Assembly: GCA_964481195.1 (NCBI GenBank)
Contig: CAYZTB010000062.1
Span: 1-15,647, forward strand
Source of the DNA: Palsa-948 sp964481195
GTDB taxonomy: Bacteria; Bacteroidota; Bacteroidia; Palsa-948
Length of the DNA stretch: 15,647 nt
Direction of reading: 5' to 3'
Made by a program: the position numbers and the translations under genes. The notes under the pieces were generated by a model. The model worked only from the letters and a program-made list of their open reading frames with translations, made no database searches and had not been told where the DNA came from. Positions 1-7,299 of this stretch are shown one piece after another (position 1 is the stretch's first letter; every line of letters starts with the position of its first letter).

Positions 1-62
1 CTGACGTTAAATGCAAGCTGCCCACGCCTAACAGCCGGACAACTTCGCAGACAATGGACGAG

Positions 63-103
63 TGTGACGGTCTCGCGGACAGCCACGCACGCGGACGGTC
101 ACA
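63..103. repeat. Imperfect hairpin in a GC-rich block
   Basis: The arms TGTGAC (63-68) and GTCACA (98-103) pair perfectly. After a G/G mismatch, GTC (70-72) pairs with GAC (94-96), a T at 73 bulges, and CGCG (74-77) pairs with CGCG (90-93) around a 12-base loop. The element lies just downstream of the oxygenase gene, which reads leftward, so it could stop or protect that transcript. No T-run follows on either strand, so it is not a classical intrinsic terminator. Bases 1-110 hold 63 G or C, far above neighbouring DNA. Confidence 0.5.
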
Positions 104-109
104 ACAAAA

Positions 110-730
110 TCATTCCCAAGCGTAATTAAAACTAACGCTAATGCGTTCTTCCTTAGCCATGTTCATTGGCACTTCGTGGCGTAGCCAGCTTTCCCAAAGT
201 AGGACGTCACCAACCTTTGGTTCAACAAAAACAAAATTGCGCATTTCTTCACGAGCCTTGGCTTCGCGAGTTGGTGCTGCCATCATCATGCTAAGGCGTG
301 GATCCTCAAATTTAATTGTACTCGCCCTCTTGGGCAAAGCAATGTAGGTCGTGCCGCTGATAACACTATGAGGGTGCAAATGCGAGGTATGAATACCACC
401 CTTTGGAAGAATATTAATCCATATGGAATCCAGCTTAATCTTCTTACCATCTAAATTAAATTGAAGGTCTTTGACAAATGCTGCCACATGCTTATCGAGC
501 AATTTCACCAAGTCCTTGAAGATTGGAAACCGCCATCCCAGATCATCCAACGAGGCATAGCTGGTATAGCCTGGGAAATCATTTTCCTTGCACCACTTCT
601 GCCCGGCTTTATCATCTTCTGCAATAGACAAACAAGAATTTTCAAGTTCTGCTGCATCAAGAGTGTTGCTAAACTCAAACAAGTTAGCACGGTAAAGGCG
701 CGTTACGAATAAAGAAACAATTTTTGGCAT
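110..730 (-). CDS. Putative 2OG-Fe(II) oxygenase (TIGR02466/PF13759-like)
   Basis: This 206-residue protein resembles the TIGR02466 group of putative 2-oxoglutarate/Fe(II) oxygenases. Visible features are a central GGIHTSHLHPHSVISGTTYI stretch (111-130) with candidate iron-binding H117 and H119, then FEDPR (141-145), a late LRHEVP (183-188) with candidate distal iron ligand H185, and ERISVSFNY (195-203) whose R196 would bind the 2-oxoglutarate carboxylate. This is the jelly-roll order H-x-H ... H ... R. There is no signal peptide, so it is probably cytosolic. The substrate is unknown. The start is the ATG at 730; no consensus promoter is visible just upstream. It reads in the same direction as murF-alr, 108 bases downstream of it. 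Four sampled 60-base rows average roughly 43% GC, against 35-38% in sampled purD and murF-alr rows, a weak hint of acquisition. The family is well known from proteobacteria, cyanobacteria and phages. Confidence 0.75.
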   Translation of the reverse strand: MPKIVSLFVTRLYRANLFEFSNTLDAAELENSCLSIAEDDKAGQKWCKENDFPGYTSYASLDDLGWRFPIFKDLVKLLDKHVAAFVKDLQFNLDGKKIKLDSIWINILPKGGIHTSHLHPHSVISGTTYIALPKRASTIKFEDPRLSMMMAAPTREAKAREEMRNFVFVEPKVGDVLLWESWLRHEVPMNMAKEERISVSFNYAWE

Positions 731-761
731 AATTTAATTTGATATTTTCTTTTTAAAAAGA

Positions 762-824
762 TTTTAGTGGCGTTAGATATTAGCACCCGATTATTTTTAG
801 TGGTGTCAGGTGTTGTTACCTGAC
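762..824. repeat. Imperfect direct repeat plus hairpin between murF-alr and the oxygenase gene
   Basis: TTTTAGTGGCGTTAG (762-776) recurs as TTTTAGTGGTGTCAG (795-809) with two changes in 15. The second copy runs into a perfect 7-bp hairpin, GTCAGGT (805-811) with ACCTGAC (818-824), loop GTTGTT. It lies 15 bases beyond the murF-alr stop in the direction of transcription, the right place for a terminator. The T-run that an intrinsic terminator needs is absent on the minus strand. Confidence 0.45.
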
Positions 825-838
825 TATAATATTATTTA

Positions 839-3322
839 TCACTCATGAAAATAAACCCTTTTTACTCTGCGTGAAATGCTTGTAAAGAGTTCGTAAGGAA
901 TGGTGCCCATGTCCTTTGCCATTTCGTAGGCCGTGTATCCGTTTCCGAACACAATTACTTCATCGCCTTCGGCACAGGGTGTGTCGGTAATATCCAGCAT
1001 ACACATGTCCATACAAACATTACCTACAATAGGAGCTCGCTTTCCATGTATTATCATTTTCCCTTTGCCGTTGCTAAGCGCTCTGCTTAATCCATCGGCA
1101 TAACCAATGGACACGGTAGCTATGCGCATGTCTTTGGGAGCAACAAATTTTCGGTCGTACCCAATGCTACTGCCTTTGGAAATATTTTTTATTTGAGAGA
1201 TGGCTGTTTTGAGGGAGCTAACATTTTTTATTTGCGTAATCTCTTCTGCGTTGGAGCCAATGCCGTATAATCCAATTCCTAGGCGTATCATATCAAACTG
1301 CGCATCGGGAAAACGTATTACTCCCGCAGTATTTAACACATGTTTTATAAAAGCATAGCCTAACTTTTCTTCAAACAGAGTGCAGGAAGATTTAAAGCTA
1401 CTTATCTGCTCTTTCGTAAATGCATCGTGTTTGAGATCCTCGCTGCCCACCAAGTGAGTAAATACAGATTTCACTTTTAAAAATTTGCTTTCTGTAAGTT
1501 TTGAAATAAGTTCGCTTATATCTTTTTCTTCAAAGCCTAAGCGGTGCATGCCGGTATCCAATTTTATATGAATTGGAAAGCGATGATCCGGAAACAACTG
1601 ACTTTTAGCCACTGCGGCTTCAAAATATTCTAATACTCTAAAGTTAAAAATCTCCGGCTCCAAATTATGCTTAATCATTAAATCGTAGCTATGCTTTTCG
1701 GGGTTAAGCACCATGATTGATAACGTAATACCTGATTTGCGCAGCTCTACTCCTTCATCAGCATAAGCAACAGCCAAATAATCTACGTGATGGTATTGCA
1801 GTACGTTGGCAATTTCAAATCCTCCGCTGCCGTACGAAAATGCTTTTACCATGGCCATCACTTTAGTTTCTGGCTTTAAGCGGGAGCGGTAATAGTTCAA
1901 ATTATGTACTAGCCTATTCAGGTTTATTTCCAAAATAGTTTCATGCGCTTTTTGCTGCAGCAAAATCCCTATTCGCTCAAACCCAAATGCACGAGCTCCT
2001 TTAAGCAGAATGGCTTCGTTCTCAAAAAAATCGGGTTTACAATTTTCTAAAAAATCTTCGGTAGATTTGTAGAAAGATTTGTCGGCAGAGAACAAGTTGC
2101 TTTGTCTGCTAAGCGCCTCACCAATACCAATAAATCGATTTATGCCCTTCCCTTTAATAAGCTCCGAAACTTCGGCATATAGCTCTGCTTCCGATTTTCC
2201 GCTCTGAAAAATATCTGAAAGCACAAGAGTCTTTTTAGGATTTTGCTTTTGCTGATTTAAAAAATCAAGCGCAATGGCAAGTGAGCTTAAATCAGAATTA
2301 TAACTATCGTTAATTACTGAACAATTATTTATTCCTTCTTTCAACTCCAAACGCATTGCAACCGGACTCAGGTGTCGCATTCGTTGCGAAATGACATTAT
2401 TCGAATATTTAAGCAAGAGCAACACCGCCCAACAATGAATTCCATTTTCTATGCTTGCCTCATCGGTATAAGGAATGCTGATATCAATAAACTCATTGTT
2501 GTAAATTCCTTGTAACACAGTTTCATTTCCCTGCTTGGTAATTTTAGCAATTTGCAAATTCGCTTTAGTCTTTTTTGACCAGGTAAATAAATTCAGCTTC
2601 TTAATTACAGGGTTGCTCACCACCTCATCATTTAGCTCAAGGTTATCTCTGTTAAATATTAAAGTTTCAGCATGAATAAAAAGCTTCAGCTTCTCTCGTA
2701 TCTTTTGTTTGGTATTTAAAAAATTCTCATCGTGCGCCTGACCAACATTTGTAAATATTCCAATAGTTGGCGAAACAATAGTCTCTAGCTTTTCCATCTC
2801 TCCAGGTTTGGAAATGCCCGCTTCAAAAATGGCTATTTGATTTTGCTCGTTGGTTAGCCAAACCGATAAAGGAACTCCCACCTGAGAGTTGTAACTTTTA
2901 GGGCTGCGTACTACATTTTTATCTTCCTGCAAAAGCTGAAACAACCATTCTTTTACCATGGTCTTTCCGTTACTTCCTGTAATACCTATAACAGGTATTT
3001 TAAATTTTTTTCGATGTGTAGCTGCCAAATGCTGAAGCGATGCAAGCGTGTCTTTAACTAATATAAAAACACAGCCAGGAAATAGACTTAAATCTTCGGG
3101 CAAGGTACTTACAACAAAATTCCGAACTCTTTTCTGAAATAGATCTTCAATAAATTTATGTCCGTTGTGTCGCTCTCCTACCAATGCAAAAAATAAAGAA
3201 TGTTCGGTTGATGCTAAACTACGACTGTCAATTAGCAAATCCTGAATTTCCGCATTTAAATTGCCGTTTCCATGAACGGTTCCATTTAGCAGGCGGACAA
3301 TATCTTTCAAAAAATAGTTCAT
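839..3322 (-). CDS. murF-alr: Bifunctional UDP-MurNAc-tripeptide:D-Ala-D-Ala ligase / alanine racemase (MurF-Alr fusion)
   Basis: This 827-residue fusion joins two cytosolic steps of peptidoglycan precursor synthesis. The N-terminal half (about 1-455) is MurF, which adds D-Ala-D-Ala to UDP-MurNAc-tripeptide using ATP. It has a Mur-ligase P-loop GITGSNGKT (113-121), FEAGISKPGEM (166-176) and NDSYNSDLSSLAIALD (338-353). The C-terminal half (about 456-827) is a PLP-dependent alanine racemase. It has MVKAFSYGSG (491-500) with Schiff-base lysine K493, GMHRLGF (591-597), SIGYDRKF (719-726) whose Y722 matches the catalytic tyrosine, and GNVCMDMCMLD (767-777). Both active sites look intact, so one polypeptide would make D-alanine and attach its dipeptide. 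The dipeptide-forming ligase (Ddl) is not in the window. The fusion is an established Bacteroidota arrangement. The ATG at 3322 gives a normal MurF N-terminus. Confidence 0.97.
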   Translation of the reverse strand: MNYFLKDIVRLLNGTVHGNGNLNAEIQDLLIDSRSLASTEHSLFFALVGERHNGHKFIEDLFQKRVRNFVVSTLPEDLSLFPGCVFILVKDTLASLQHLAATHRKKFKIPVIGITGSNGKTMVKEWLFQLLQEDKNVVRSPKSYNSQVGVPLSVWLTNEQNQIAIFEAGISKPGEMEKLETIVSPTIGIFTNVGQAHDENFLNTKQKIREKLKLFIHAETLIFNRDNLELNDEVVSNPVIKKLNLFTWSKKTKANLQIAKITKQGNETVLQGIYNNEFIDISIPYTDEASIENGIHCWAVLLLLKYSNNVISQRMRHLSPVAMRLELKEGINNCSVINDSYNSDLSSLAIALDFLNQQKQNPKKTLVLSDIFQSGKSEAELYAEVSELIKGKGINRFIGIGEALSRQSNLFSADKSFYKSTEDFLENCKPDFFENEAILLKGARAFGFERIGILLQQKAHETILEINLNRLVHNLNYYRSRLKPETKVMAMVKAFSYGSGGFEIANVLQYHHVDYLAVAYADEGVELRKSGITLSIMVLNPEKHSYDLMIKHNLEPEIFNFRVLEYFEAAVAKSQLFPDHRFPIHIKLDTGMHRLGFEEKDISELISKLTESKFLKVKSVFTHLVGSEDLKHDAFTKEQISSFKSSCTLFEEKLGYAFIKHVLNTAGVIRFPDAQFDMIRLGIGLYGIGSNAEEITQIKNVSSLKTAISQIKNISKGSSIGYDRKFVAPKDMRIATVSIGYADGLSRALSNGKGKMIIHGKRAPIVGNVCMDMCMLDITDTPCAEGDEVIVFGNGYTAYEMAKDMGTIPYELFTSISRRVKRVYFHE

Positions 3323-3410
3323 ATGTTTTCAGGAATATTGAATAAACCAAGCCCGCAATCGTTCCAACAATACCGTAATTATTATACTTTTAACGATGTT
3401 AGGTTATAGG

Positions 3411-3418
3411 CAAAACTA
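3411..3418 (-). promoter_or_regulatory. Candidate -7 promoter element for murF-alr
   Basis: Read on the minus strand this is TAGTTTTG, matching the Bacteroidota -7 consensus TAnnTTTG. It lies 89 bases ahead of the murF-alr ATG in the divergent gap. I see no well-spaced TTTG -33 element, so confidence is limited. Confidence 0.35.
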
Positions 3419-3439
3419 AGTAATTTTTGACTGCATTTT

Positions 3440-4090
3440 ATGAAGAACAAAGAGGAAATAAAGAAAGAAATTATAGCATTAGCCAATAAAATTGCTGTTA
3501 GCAATAACGATGAGCAAACGCTGGAATTATCAAGAGAACTACACGAAAAAGCGGTTCTTTTAAAACATGTCGAAGCACAACAAGCTTCTGTAGATGTTAT
3601 TAAAGAGGCTCCTCCCGAAAAAGCTATTCCCGAAGTAGTCAAGAAAATTGAGCAACCTGTTGAAGAAGAAAAGAAGCAACCTTCCATTGATTTATTTTCT
3701 GCCGAGCCTGAAGTGGCAGAAGTTGTTGAACCTAAAGCGCCAGAGCCTACTCCTCCTGCACCACCTATTGAAGAAGCGAAAGAAAAAGCACCTGCTGAAA
3801 AGAAAGAAACTAAAAAAGAAACAGTTATGTCCATTGCAGAAAAGCAGCAGCATAAAAAGATTGCTGACCTGAAGACATTCATCGGCATCAATGAAAAATT
3901 TCAATTCATCAATGAGCTGTTTGAGGGCAACATGAAAGAGTACAACGTAGCCATTGATCAGATAAACAGCTTTGCAACCCTCGAAGAAGCCGAATCGTAC
4001 ATTGCTAATTTAGAGGATGTATATAAATGGAATTCCGAAAATGAAATAGCTGAAAATTTCAAAGAACTTACCCAAAGGCACTTTTCCTGA
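3440..4090 (+). CDS. Conserved Bacteroidota protein of unknown function with charged linker
   Basis: I cannot assign a function to this 216-residue protein. It has three parts. Residues 1-50 are charged and probably helical. Residues 55-128 form a Pro/Glu/Lys/Ala-rich low-complexity linker, almost certainly disordered. Residues 130-215 form a compact C-terminal region starting KKIADLKTFIGINEKFQFI (139-157) and containing ELFEGNMKEYN and a helical end. The C-terminal pattern (IGINEKF, then ELF and a YN motif) matches, from memory, a widespread Bacteroidota hypothetical family. No signal peptide or membrane segment is present, so it is likely cytosolic. The M28 peptidase gene starts 7 bases after its stop, so the two are probably cotranscribed. 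The start is the ATG at 3440; no Shine-Dalgarno sequence is visible. Confidence 0.8.
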   Translation: MKNKEEIKKEIIALANKIAVSNNDEQTLELSRELHEKAVLLKHVEAQQASVDVIKEAPPEKAIPEVVKKIEQPVEEEKKQPSIDLFSAEPEVAEVVEPKAPEPTPPAPPIEEAKEKAPAEKKETKKETVMSIAEKQQHKKIADLKTFIGINEKFQFINELFEGNMKEYNVAIDQINSFATLEEAESYIANLEDVYKWNSENEIAENFKELTQRHFS

Positions 4091-4097
4091 TTTGAAC

Positions 4098-5414
4098 ATG
4101 AAGGCTAGTTTCTACAGAACACTTTTAAAAACTACATTTCTATTTTCAATCCTTAGTCTATTTTTTCAAACGGGGTTATCTTATGCACAGGAACAAAGCA
4201 TAGTTATAATACACGCACATCAATTTATTGACTCCCTTACCTCTCCTTATATGCACGGGCGAGGCTACGTTTACAAAGGCGATAGCTTAGCTGCTGATTA
4301 TTTAAAAAAGCAGTTTTCGGATCTTGGACTTAAATCATTTGGCAAGGATTATTATCAGCATTTTAATTTTAACGTAAACACATTTCCTGGGAATACAGAT
4401 ATAGAATCCGACAACAATAAACTTTTAGTTGGAGAGGATTTTATTCTAAAAGGAAACTCCGGAAGTGTTAAAGGGAAATTTGAGCTTGTACGCTACAGCT
4501 CCAAACAACTGGATAGCAAAAAAGAAAAAAAGAAATTTAAAAACATTGATTTTACCAACAAGGTAGTCTTATTAAACAAATCAGGTTTTGAAAAAATAGA
4601 TGATGGAAAAAACCTTCTTGCTGTTTTTGAATCTAATTTATTTAAAGCCAAAGCAGTTTTATTCATTGAGCCTACAAAACTTACAGCCGGCTTCGCTCAA
4701 AAAGAAAGTGAATATTCGTTAGTAACTATTTTAGAATCTTCAACAAATAAATTAGGGGATTCTATCTATTTAGACATTCAAAATAAGCTATTAACAAATT
4801 ATAAAAGTCAAAATGTAATTGGTTTTATACCCGGCAGCACCTACCCTGATTCCTTTATTGTTTTTTCTGCGCATTACGATCACCTAGGAAGAATGGGTGG
4901 CGCTTATTTTCCGGGTGCTAACGACAATGCAAGCGGATGCGCTATGCTCCTAACGCTGGCAGACTATTACAAAAAAAATCCTCCAAAATATTCCATTGCT
5001 TTGATGGCCTTTGGTGCAGAAGAAGTAGGTTTATTAGGTTCGAAATATCATGTAGAGAATCCTTTGTTCGATTTAAAAAAAATAAAGTTTTTAGTCAACA
5101 TAGATATCATGGGTACTGGAGATGAAGGCATTAAAGTAGTTAATGCCACAGTGCACAAAACAGAATTTGATACGCTAGTTTCAATCAACAAAGTAAAAAA
5201 CTTACTTCCTGCTGTCCAGCCTCGTGGAAAGGCAGCAAACAGCGATCATTATTTTTTTGAAGAGGCTGGCGTAAAAACATTTTTTATTTACACCTTGGGT
5301 GGAATAAAAGCATACCACGATATTTTTGATAAAGCCGAAACGCTACCCCTCACTAAGTTTGAAGAAGCTTATAAATTACTAATTGAGTTTGCGGGATATT
5401 TGCAGAAACAATAA
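4098..5414 (+). CDS. Exported M28-family zinc peptidase
   Basis: This is a predicted secreted or lipid-free periplasmic M28 aminopeptidase. Numbered from the ATG at 4098 (438 residues), a basic start and hydrophobic stretch to about residue 30 form a signal peptide ending near SYA-QE. The two-zinc site is complete: SAHYDHLG (H259), GANDNASG (D276), FGAEEVGLLGS (catalytic E308, ligand E309), VNIDIMG (D336) and NSDHYFF (H384). About 100 residues between the N-terminal region and the catalytic core have no clear PA-domain signature. The substrate is unknown; related enzymes remove N-terminal residues from peptides. A TTG at 4092 would extend the protein by two residues (M-N-), but the ATG at 4098 directly before a basic signal-peptide start is the better choice. 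It is probably cotranscribed with the upstream unknown gene. Confidence 0.9.
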   Translation: MKASFYRTLLKTTFLFSILSLFFQTGLSYAQEQSIVIIHAHQFIDSLTSPYMHGRGYVYKGDSLAADYLKKQFSDLGLKSFGKDYYQHFNFNVNTFPGNTDIESDNNKLLVGEDFILKGNSGSVKGKFELVRYSSKQLDSKKEKKKFKNIDFTNKVVLLNKSGFEKIDDGKNLLAVFESNLFKAKAVLFIEPTKLTAGFAQKESEYSLVTILESSTNKLGDSIYLDIQNKLLTNYKSQNVIGFIPGSTYPDSFIVFSAHYDHLGRMGGAYFPGANDNASGCAMLLTLADYYKKNPPKYSIALMAFGAEEVGLLGSKYHVENPLFDLKKIKFLVNIDIMGTGDEGIKVVNATVHKTEFDTLVSINKVKNLLPAVQPRGKAANSDHYFFEEAGVKTFFIYTLGGIKAYHDIFDKAETLPLTKFEEAYKLLIEFAGYLQKQ

Positions 5415-5428
5415 AATGATTTTCTCTC

Positions 5429-5530
5429 GCAGAGCCGCAGAAAGGAAAGGGTAATGTAAATTGCATTTGCCCTTTCTCTGTGGTTCTCTGCCCCGAAGGG
5501 GCTCCTTTGGAGCAGGCTGCATCTCTGTGC
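5429..5530. repeat. Long imperfect hairpin repeat with a nested structured insert
   Basis: A left arm at 5429-5451 (starts GCAGAG, ends GAAAGGG) pairs imperfectly with a right arm at 5470-5491 (starts CCCTTTC, ends CTCTGC). The loop contains AATG/CATT, which extends the stem. The CTCTGTG-type wording is a recurring intergenic repeat type. It is interrupted at 5492-5516 by a segment flanked on both sides by CTGC (5488-5491 and 5517-5520). That segment folds as CCCC-GAA-GGGG and CTCC-TTT-GGAG enclosed by CTG/CAG, a small three-way junction. After it the CTCTGTG text resumes. A further small hairpin, AGTTCCATCGGACT, lies at 5576-5589. Together these fill most of the spacer between the peptidase gene and rsmI. 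Confidence 0.6.
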
Positions 5531-5651
5531 GCTCTGTGTTTAAAAACTGTTAATCGCTCCGACCATAAGACGAAGAGTTCCATCGGACTACCTTTGGCTC
5601 TATATCACGAAATAATCATTTGTATATTCGTAAAAGATTAGGTATTCGAAA

Positions 5652-6326
5652 ATGAGCAAGCTCTACATAGTCCCCACACCAATCGGAAACCTAGAAGATA
5701 TTACGCTTCGGGCTTTACGTATTTTAAAAGAGGTGAAGGTTATTTATGCTGAGGATACGCGTACAACAGGTAATTTATTAAAACATTATAGCATAGATAG
5801 TAAATTACAGTCGCACCATTTACATAATGAGCATAAAACTGTTGAGCAGATTGCAGGTCGCATCAAAGCTGGAGAAACTTCTGCATTGGTAACAGATGCC
5901 GGCACACCCGGCATTTCAGATCCTGGCTTTATGTTAGTTAGAGCGTGTATAAAAAACGAAATTGAAGTAGATTGCTTACCGGGTGCTACTGCCTTTGTTC
6001 CAGCGCTAGTAAATTCCGGACTCTCTTGTGAATCTTTTGTGTTCTATGGCTTTCTGCCTCAAAAAAAAGGCAGGCAAACAAAACTTAAATCTCTAGTTGA
6101 AGAAACACGCACTATGATTTTTTACGAATCTCCTTACCGATTAGTAAAAGCTTTAAAAGAATTTTCTGAATACCTAGGAGCAGATAGGCAGGCAAGTGTT
6201 TCTAGAGAAATATCAAAAATGTTTGAAGAAACAAAACGTGGAACCCTAAAAGAAATAGAAGAGTATTTCTCATCCAAAACCGTAAAAGGAGAAATTGTGA
6301 TCGTTATAGAAGGCAAATCCGCTTGA
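5652..6326 (+). CDS. rsmI: 16S rRNA (cytidine(1402)-2'-O)-methyltransferase
   Basis: RsmI uses S-adenosylmethionine to 2'-O-methylate C1402 in the decoding centre of 16S rRNA. The 224-residue protein begins with the signature LYIVPTPIGNLEDITLRAL (4-22). It then shows AEDTRTTGNLLKHY (33-46), LVTDAGTPGISDPG (79-92), LPGATAFVPALVNSG (109-123), FYGFLPQKKGR (131-141) and the late KGEIVIVIEG (212-221), the full tetrapyrrole-methylase-fold set. It lacks the extra C-terminal domain found in longer family members such as the E. coli enzyme. The ATG at 5652 fits the family N-terminus. The stop overlaps the truA start (TTGA, 6323-6326), so translation of the two is probably coupled. TATATTCG at 5623-5630 is a possible degenerate -7 element. 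Confidence 0.96.
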   Translation: MSKLYIVPTPIGNLEDITLRALRILKEVKVIYAEDTRTTGNLLKHYSIDSKLQSHHLHNEHKTVEQIAGRIKAGETSALVTDAGTPGISDPGFMLVRACIKNEIEVDCLPGATAFVPALVNSGLSCESFVFYGFLPQKKGRQTKLKSLVEETRTMIFYESPYRLVKALKEFSEYLGADRQASVSREISKMFEETKRGTLKEIEEYFSSKTVKGEIVIVIEGKSA

Positions 6327-7114
6327 GATATTTTTTTCACATAGGGTACAACGGACATCGATATCACGGCTGGCAAAAACATTCCCCTCACCTTACCATA
6401 CAAGAAGTTTTAGAAGAAAATATTAGCAAAGTATTGAAAATGCCTACTACCATTATTGGCTGCGGGCGCACAGATGCGCAGGTGCACGCGCTTCAATATT
6501 TTTTTCACATTGAAATACCCTCTGACTGGGATTTTGACTTAGCCTTTCGATTAAACAAAATATTGCCAGAGGACATATCGGTTTACGATATCATTAAAGT
6601 CGAAAACAATGCACATGCGCAATTTGATGCAACAAAAAGAACGTACGACTATTTTATTCATACTTCTAAAAATCCATTTCTAAATCAGTTCAGCACCTAT
6701 TATTCTGGAAAAAATCTTCAAATAGAAAAAATAGAAGAAGCTATTTCTTTACTTACTAAATATAACGACTACAAAGCATTCTGCAAATCTCCCGACAAAT
6801 ACGAAAACACTATTTGTAATGTGACTGAGGCTGAGATATTTTCAAATGCGGAGAAAGATAAATTTAGAATTAGAATTTCTTCCAATCGATTTTTGCGGGG
6901 TATGATGCGTGTCATTGTCGCTAAACTGTTGGAAGTAGGGAACGTATCATTAAAAGTTTCGGAATTTGAAGAACTATTAAAAGCAAAACAATTTACCCCA
7001 AACCTAGAATTCGCAGACCCACAAGGACTTTATCTCTCTAACGTGCTTTACCCCTATCTAAATCTTCCGGCCAAGACTGAACAACTTGCTTTTTTCAGAA
7101 GCTTGAAAGAATAA
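6323..7114 (+). CDS. truA: tRNA pseudouridine(38-40) synthase
   Basis: TruA isomerises uridines 38, 39 and 40 in the tRNA anticodon arm. The 263-residue protein shows the family start RYFFHIGYNGHRYHGWQ (2-18), the catalytic-aspartate motif GCGRTDAQVHA (46-56; D51), RTYDYFI (106-112), YNDYKAFCK (147-155) and NRFLRGMMRVIV (188-199). The start is a TTG at 6323: it places M directly before RYF, as expected for the family, and no ATG or GTG in frame fits better. The TTG overlaps the rsmI stop TGA by four bases, a translational-coupling arrangement that also tolerates a weak start codon. The length is normal. Confidence 0.96.
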   Translation: MRYFFHIGYNGHRYHGWQKHSPHLTIQEVLEENISKVLKMPTTIIGCGRTDAQVHALQYFFHIEIPSDWDFDLAFRLNKILPEDISVYDIIKVENNAHAQFDATKRTYDYFIHTSKNPFLNQFSTYYSGKNLQIEKIEEAISLLTKYNDYKAFCKSPDKYENTICNVTEAEIFSNAEKDKFRIRISSNRFLRGMMRVIVAKLLEVGNVSLKVSEFEELLKAKQFTPNLEFADPQGLYLSNVLYPYLNLPAKTEQLAFFRSLKE

Positions 7115-7124
7115 ATTTGGAAAT

Positions 7125-7205
7125 AATTAGTGAAAATTCGTGTTATTCGTGGCTAGATTTATAATTATACACTTGTTTTACTAACCACCAATTTCACTAA
7201 TTAAC
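7125..7205. repeat. Inverted repeat in the truA-corA spacer
   Basis: The left arm (7125-7154) begins AATTAGTGAAAATTCGTG. The right arm (about 7180-7205) contains CCACCAATTTCACTAATT, whose reverse complement matches it with a few gaps. The wording (AATTCGTG, ATTCGTGGC) resembles intergenic text that recurs in Bacteroidota genomes. It could act as a transcript end for rsmI-truA, but the arms are AT-rich and far apart. Confidence 0.45.
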
Positions 7206-7287
7206 ACCAAACAATTGGTAGGAATACGTGTAATTATGGGTTTCCATTCATTCGATTGTATTTTTAATTTTCACTCTTAAAAAAAAT

Positions 7288-7295
7288 TATCTTTG
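7288..7295 (+). promoter_or_regulatory. Candidate -7 element for corA, leaderless geometry
   Basis: TATCTTTG fits TAnnTTTG exactly and ends 4 bases before the corA ATG at 7300. A start of transcription a few bases downstream would fall on or beside the start codon, giving a leaderless or near-leaderless mRNA. A second TAAATTTG at 7112-7119 offers an upstream alternative with a leader of about 180 bases. Confidence 0.45.
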
Positions 7296-7299
7296 AAAA

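Noticed and set aside
6..109. A complete integron attC site
   Set aside because: GTTRRRY-like and RYYYAAC-like words exist, but in the wrong order and only 13 bases apart, and the hairpin base is not made of core-site words. Only an unusual structured block can be supported.
839..3322. MurF-Alr fusion as a novel gene fusion or an assembly artefact
   Set aside because: This fusion is an established Bacteroidota protein architecture, and both halves are intact in one frame.
3382..3904. Open frames on the minus strand and a second plus frame over the 216-residue gene
   Set aside because: They arise from the repetitive Glu/Lys/Pro codons of the linker and give low-complexity Ser/Phe/Leu proteins without family signs; the plus frame at 3440 has the coherent domain structure.
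5353..5583. A 76-residue minus-strand frame across the repeat spacer
   Set aside because: It overlaps the peptidase 3' end and is made of repeat text (the CTCTGTG hairpin and insert), with no family resemblance.
7125..7205. A Mg2+ riboswitch ahead of corA
   Set aside because: The AT-rich inverted repeat shows no recognisable M-box or mgtA-type core, and the nearest promoter box would exclude it from the transcript.
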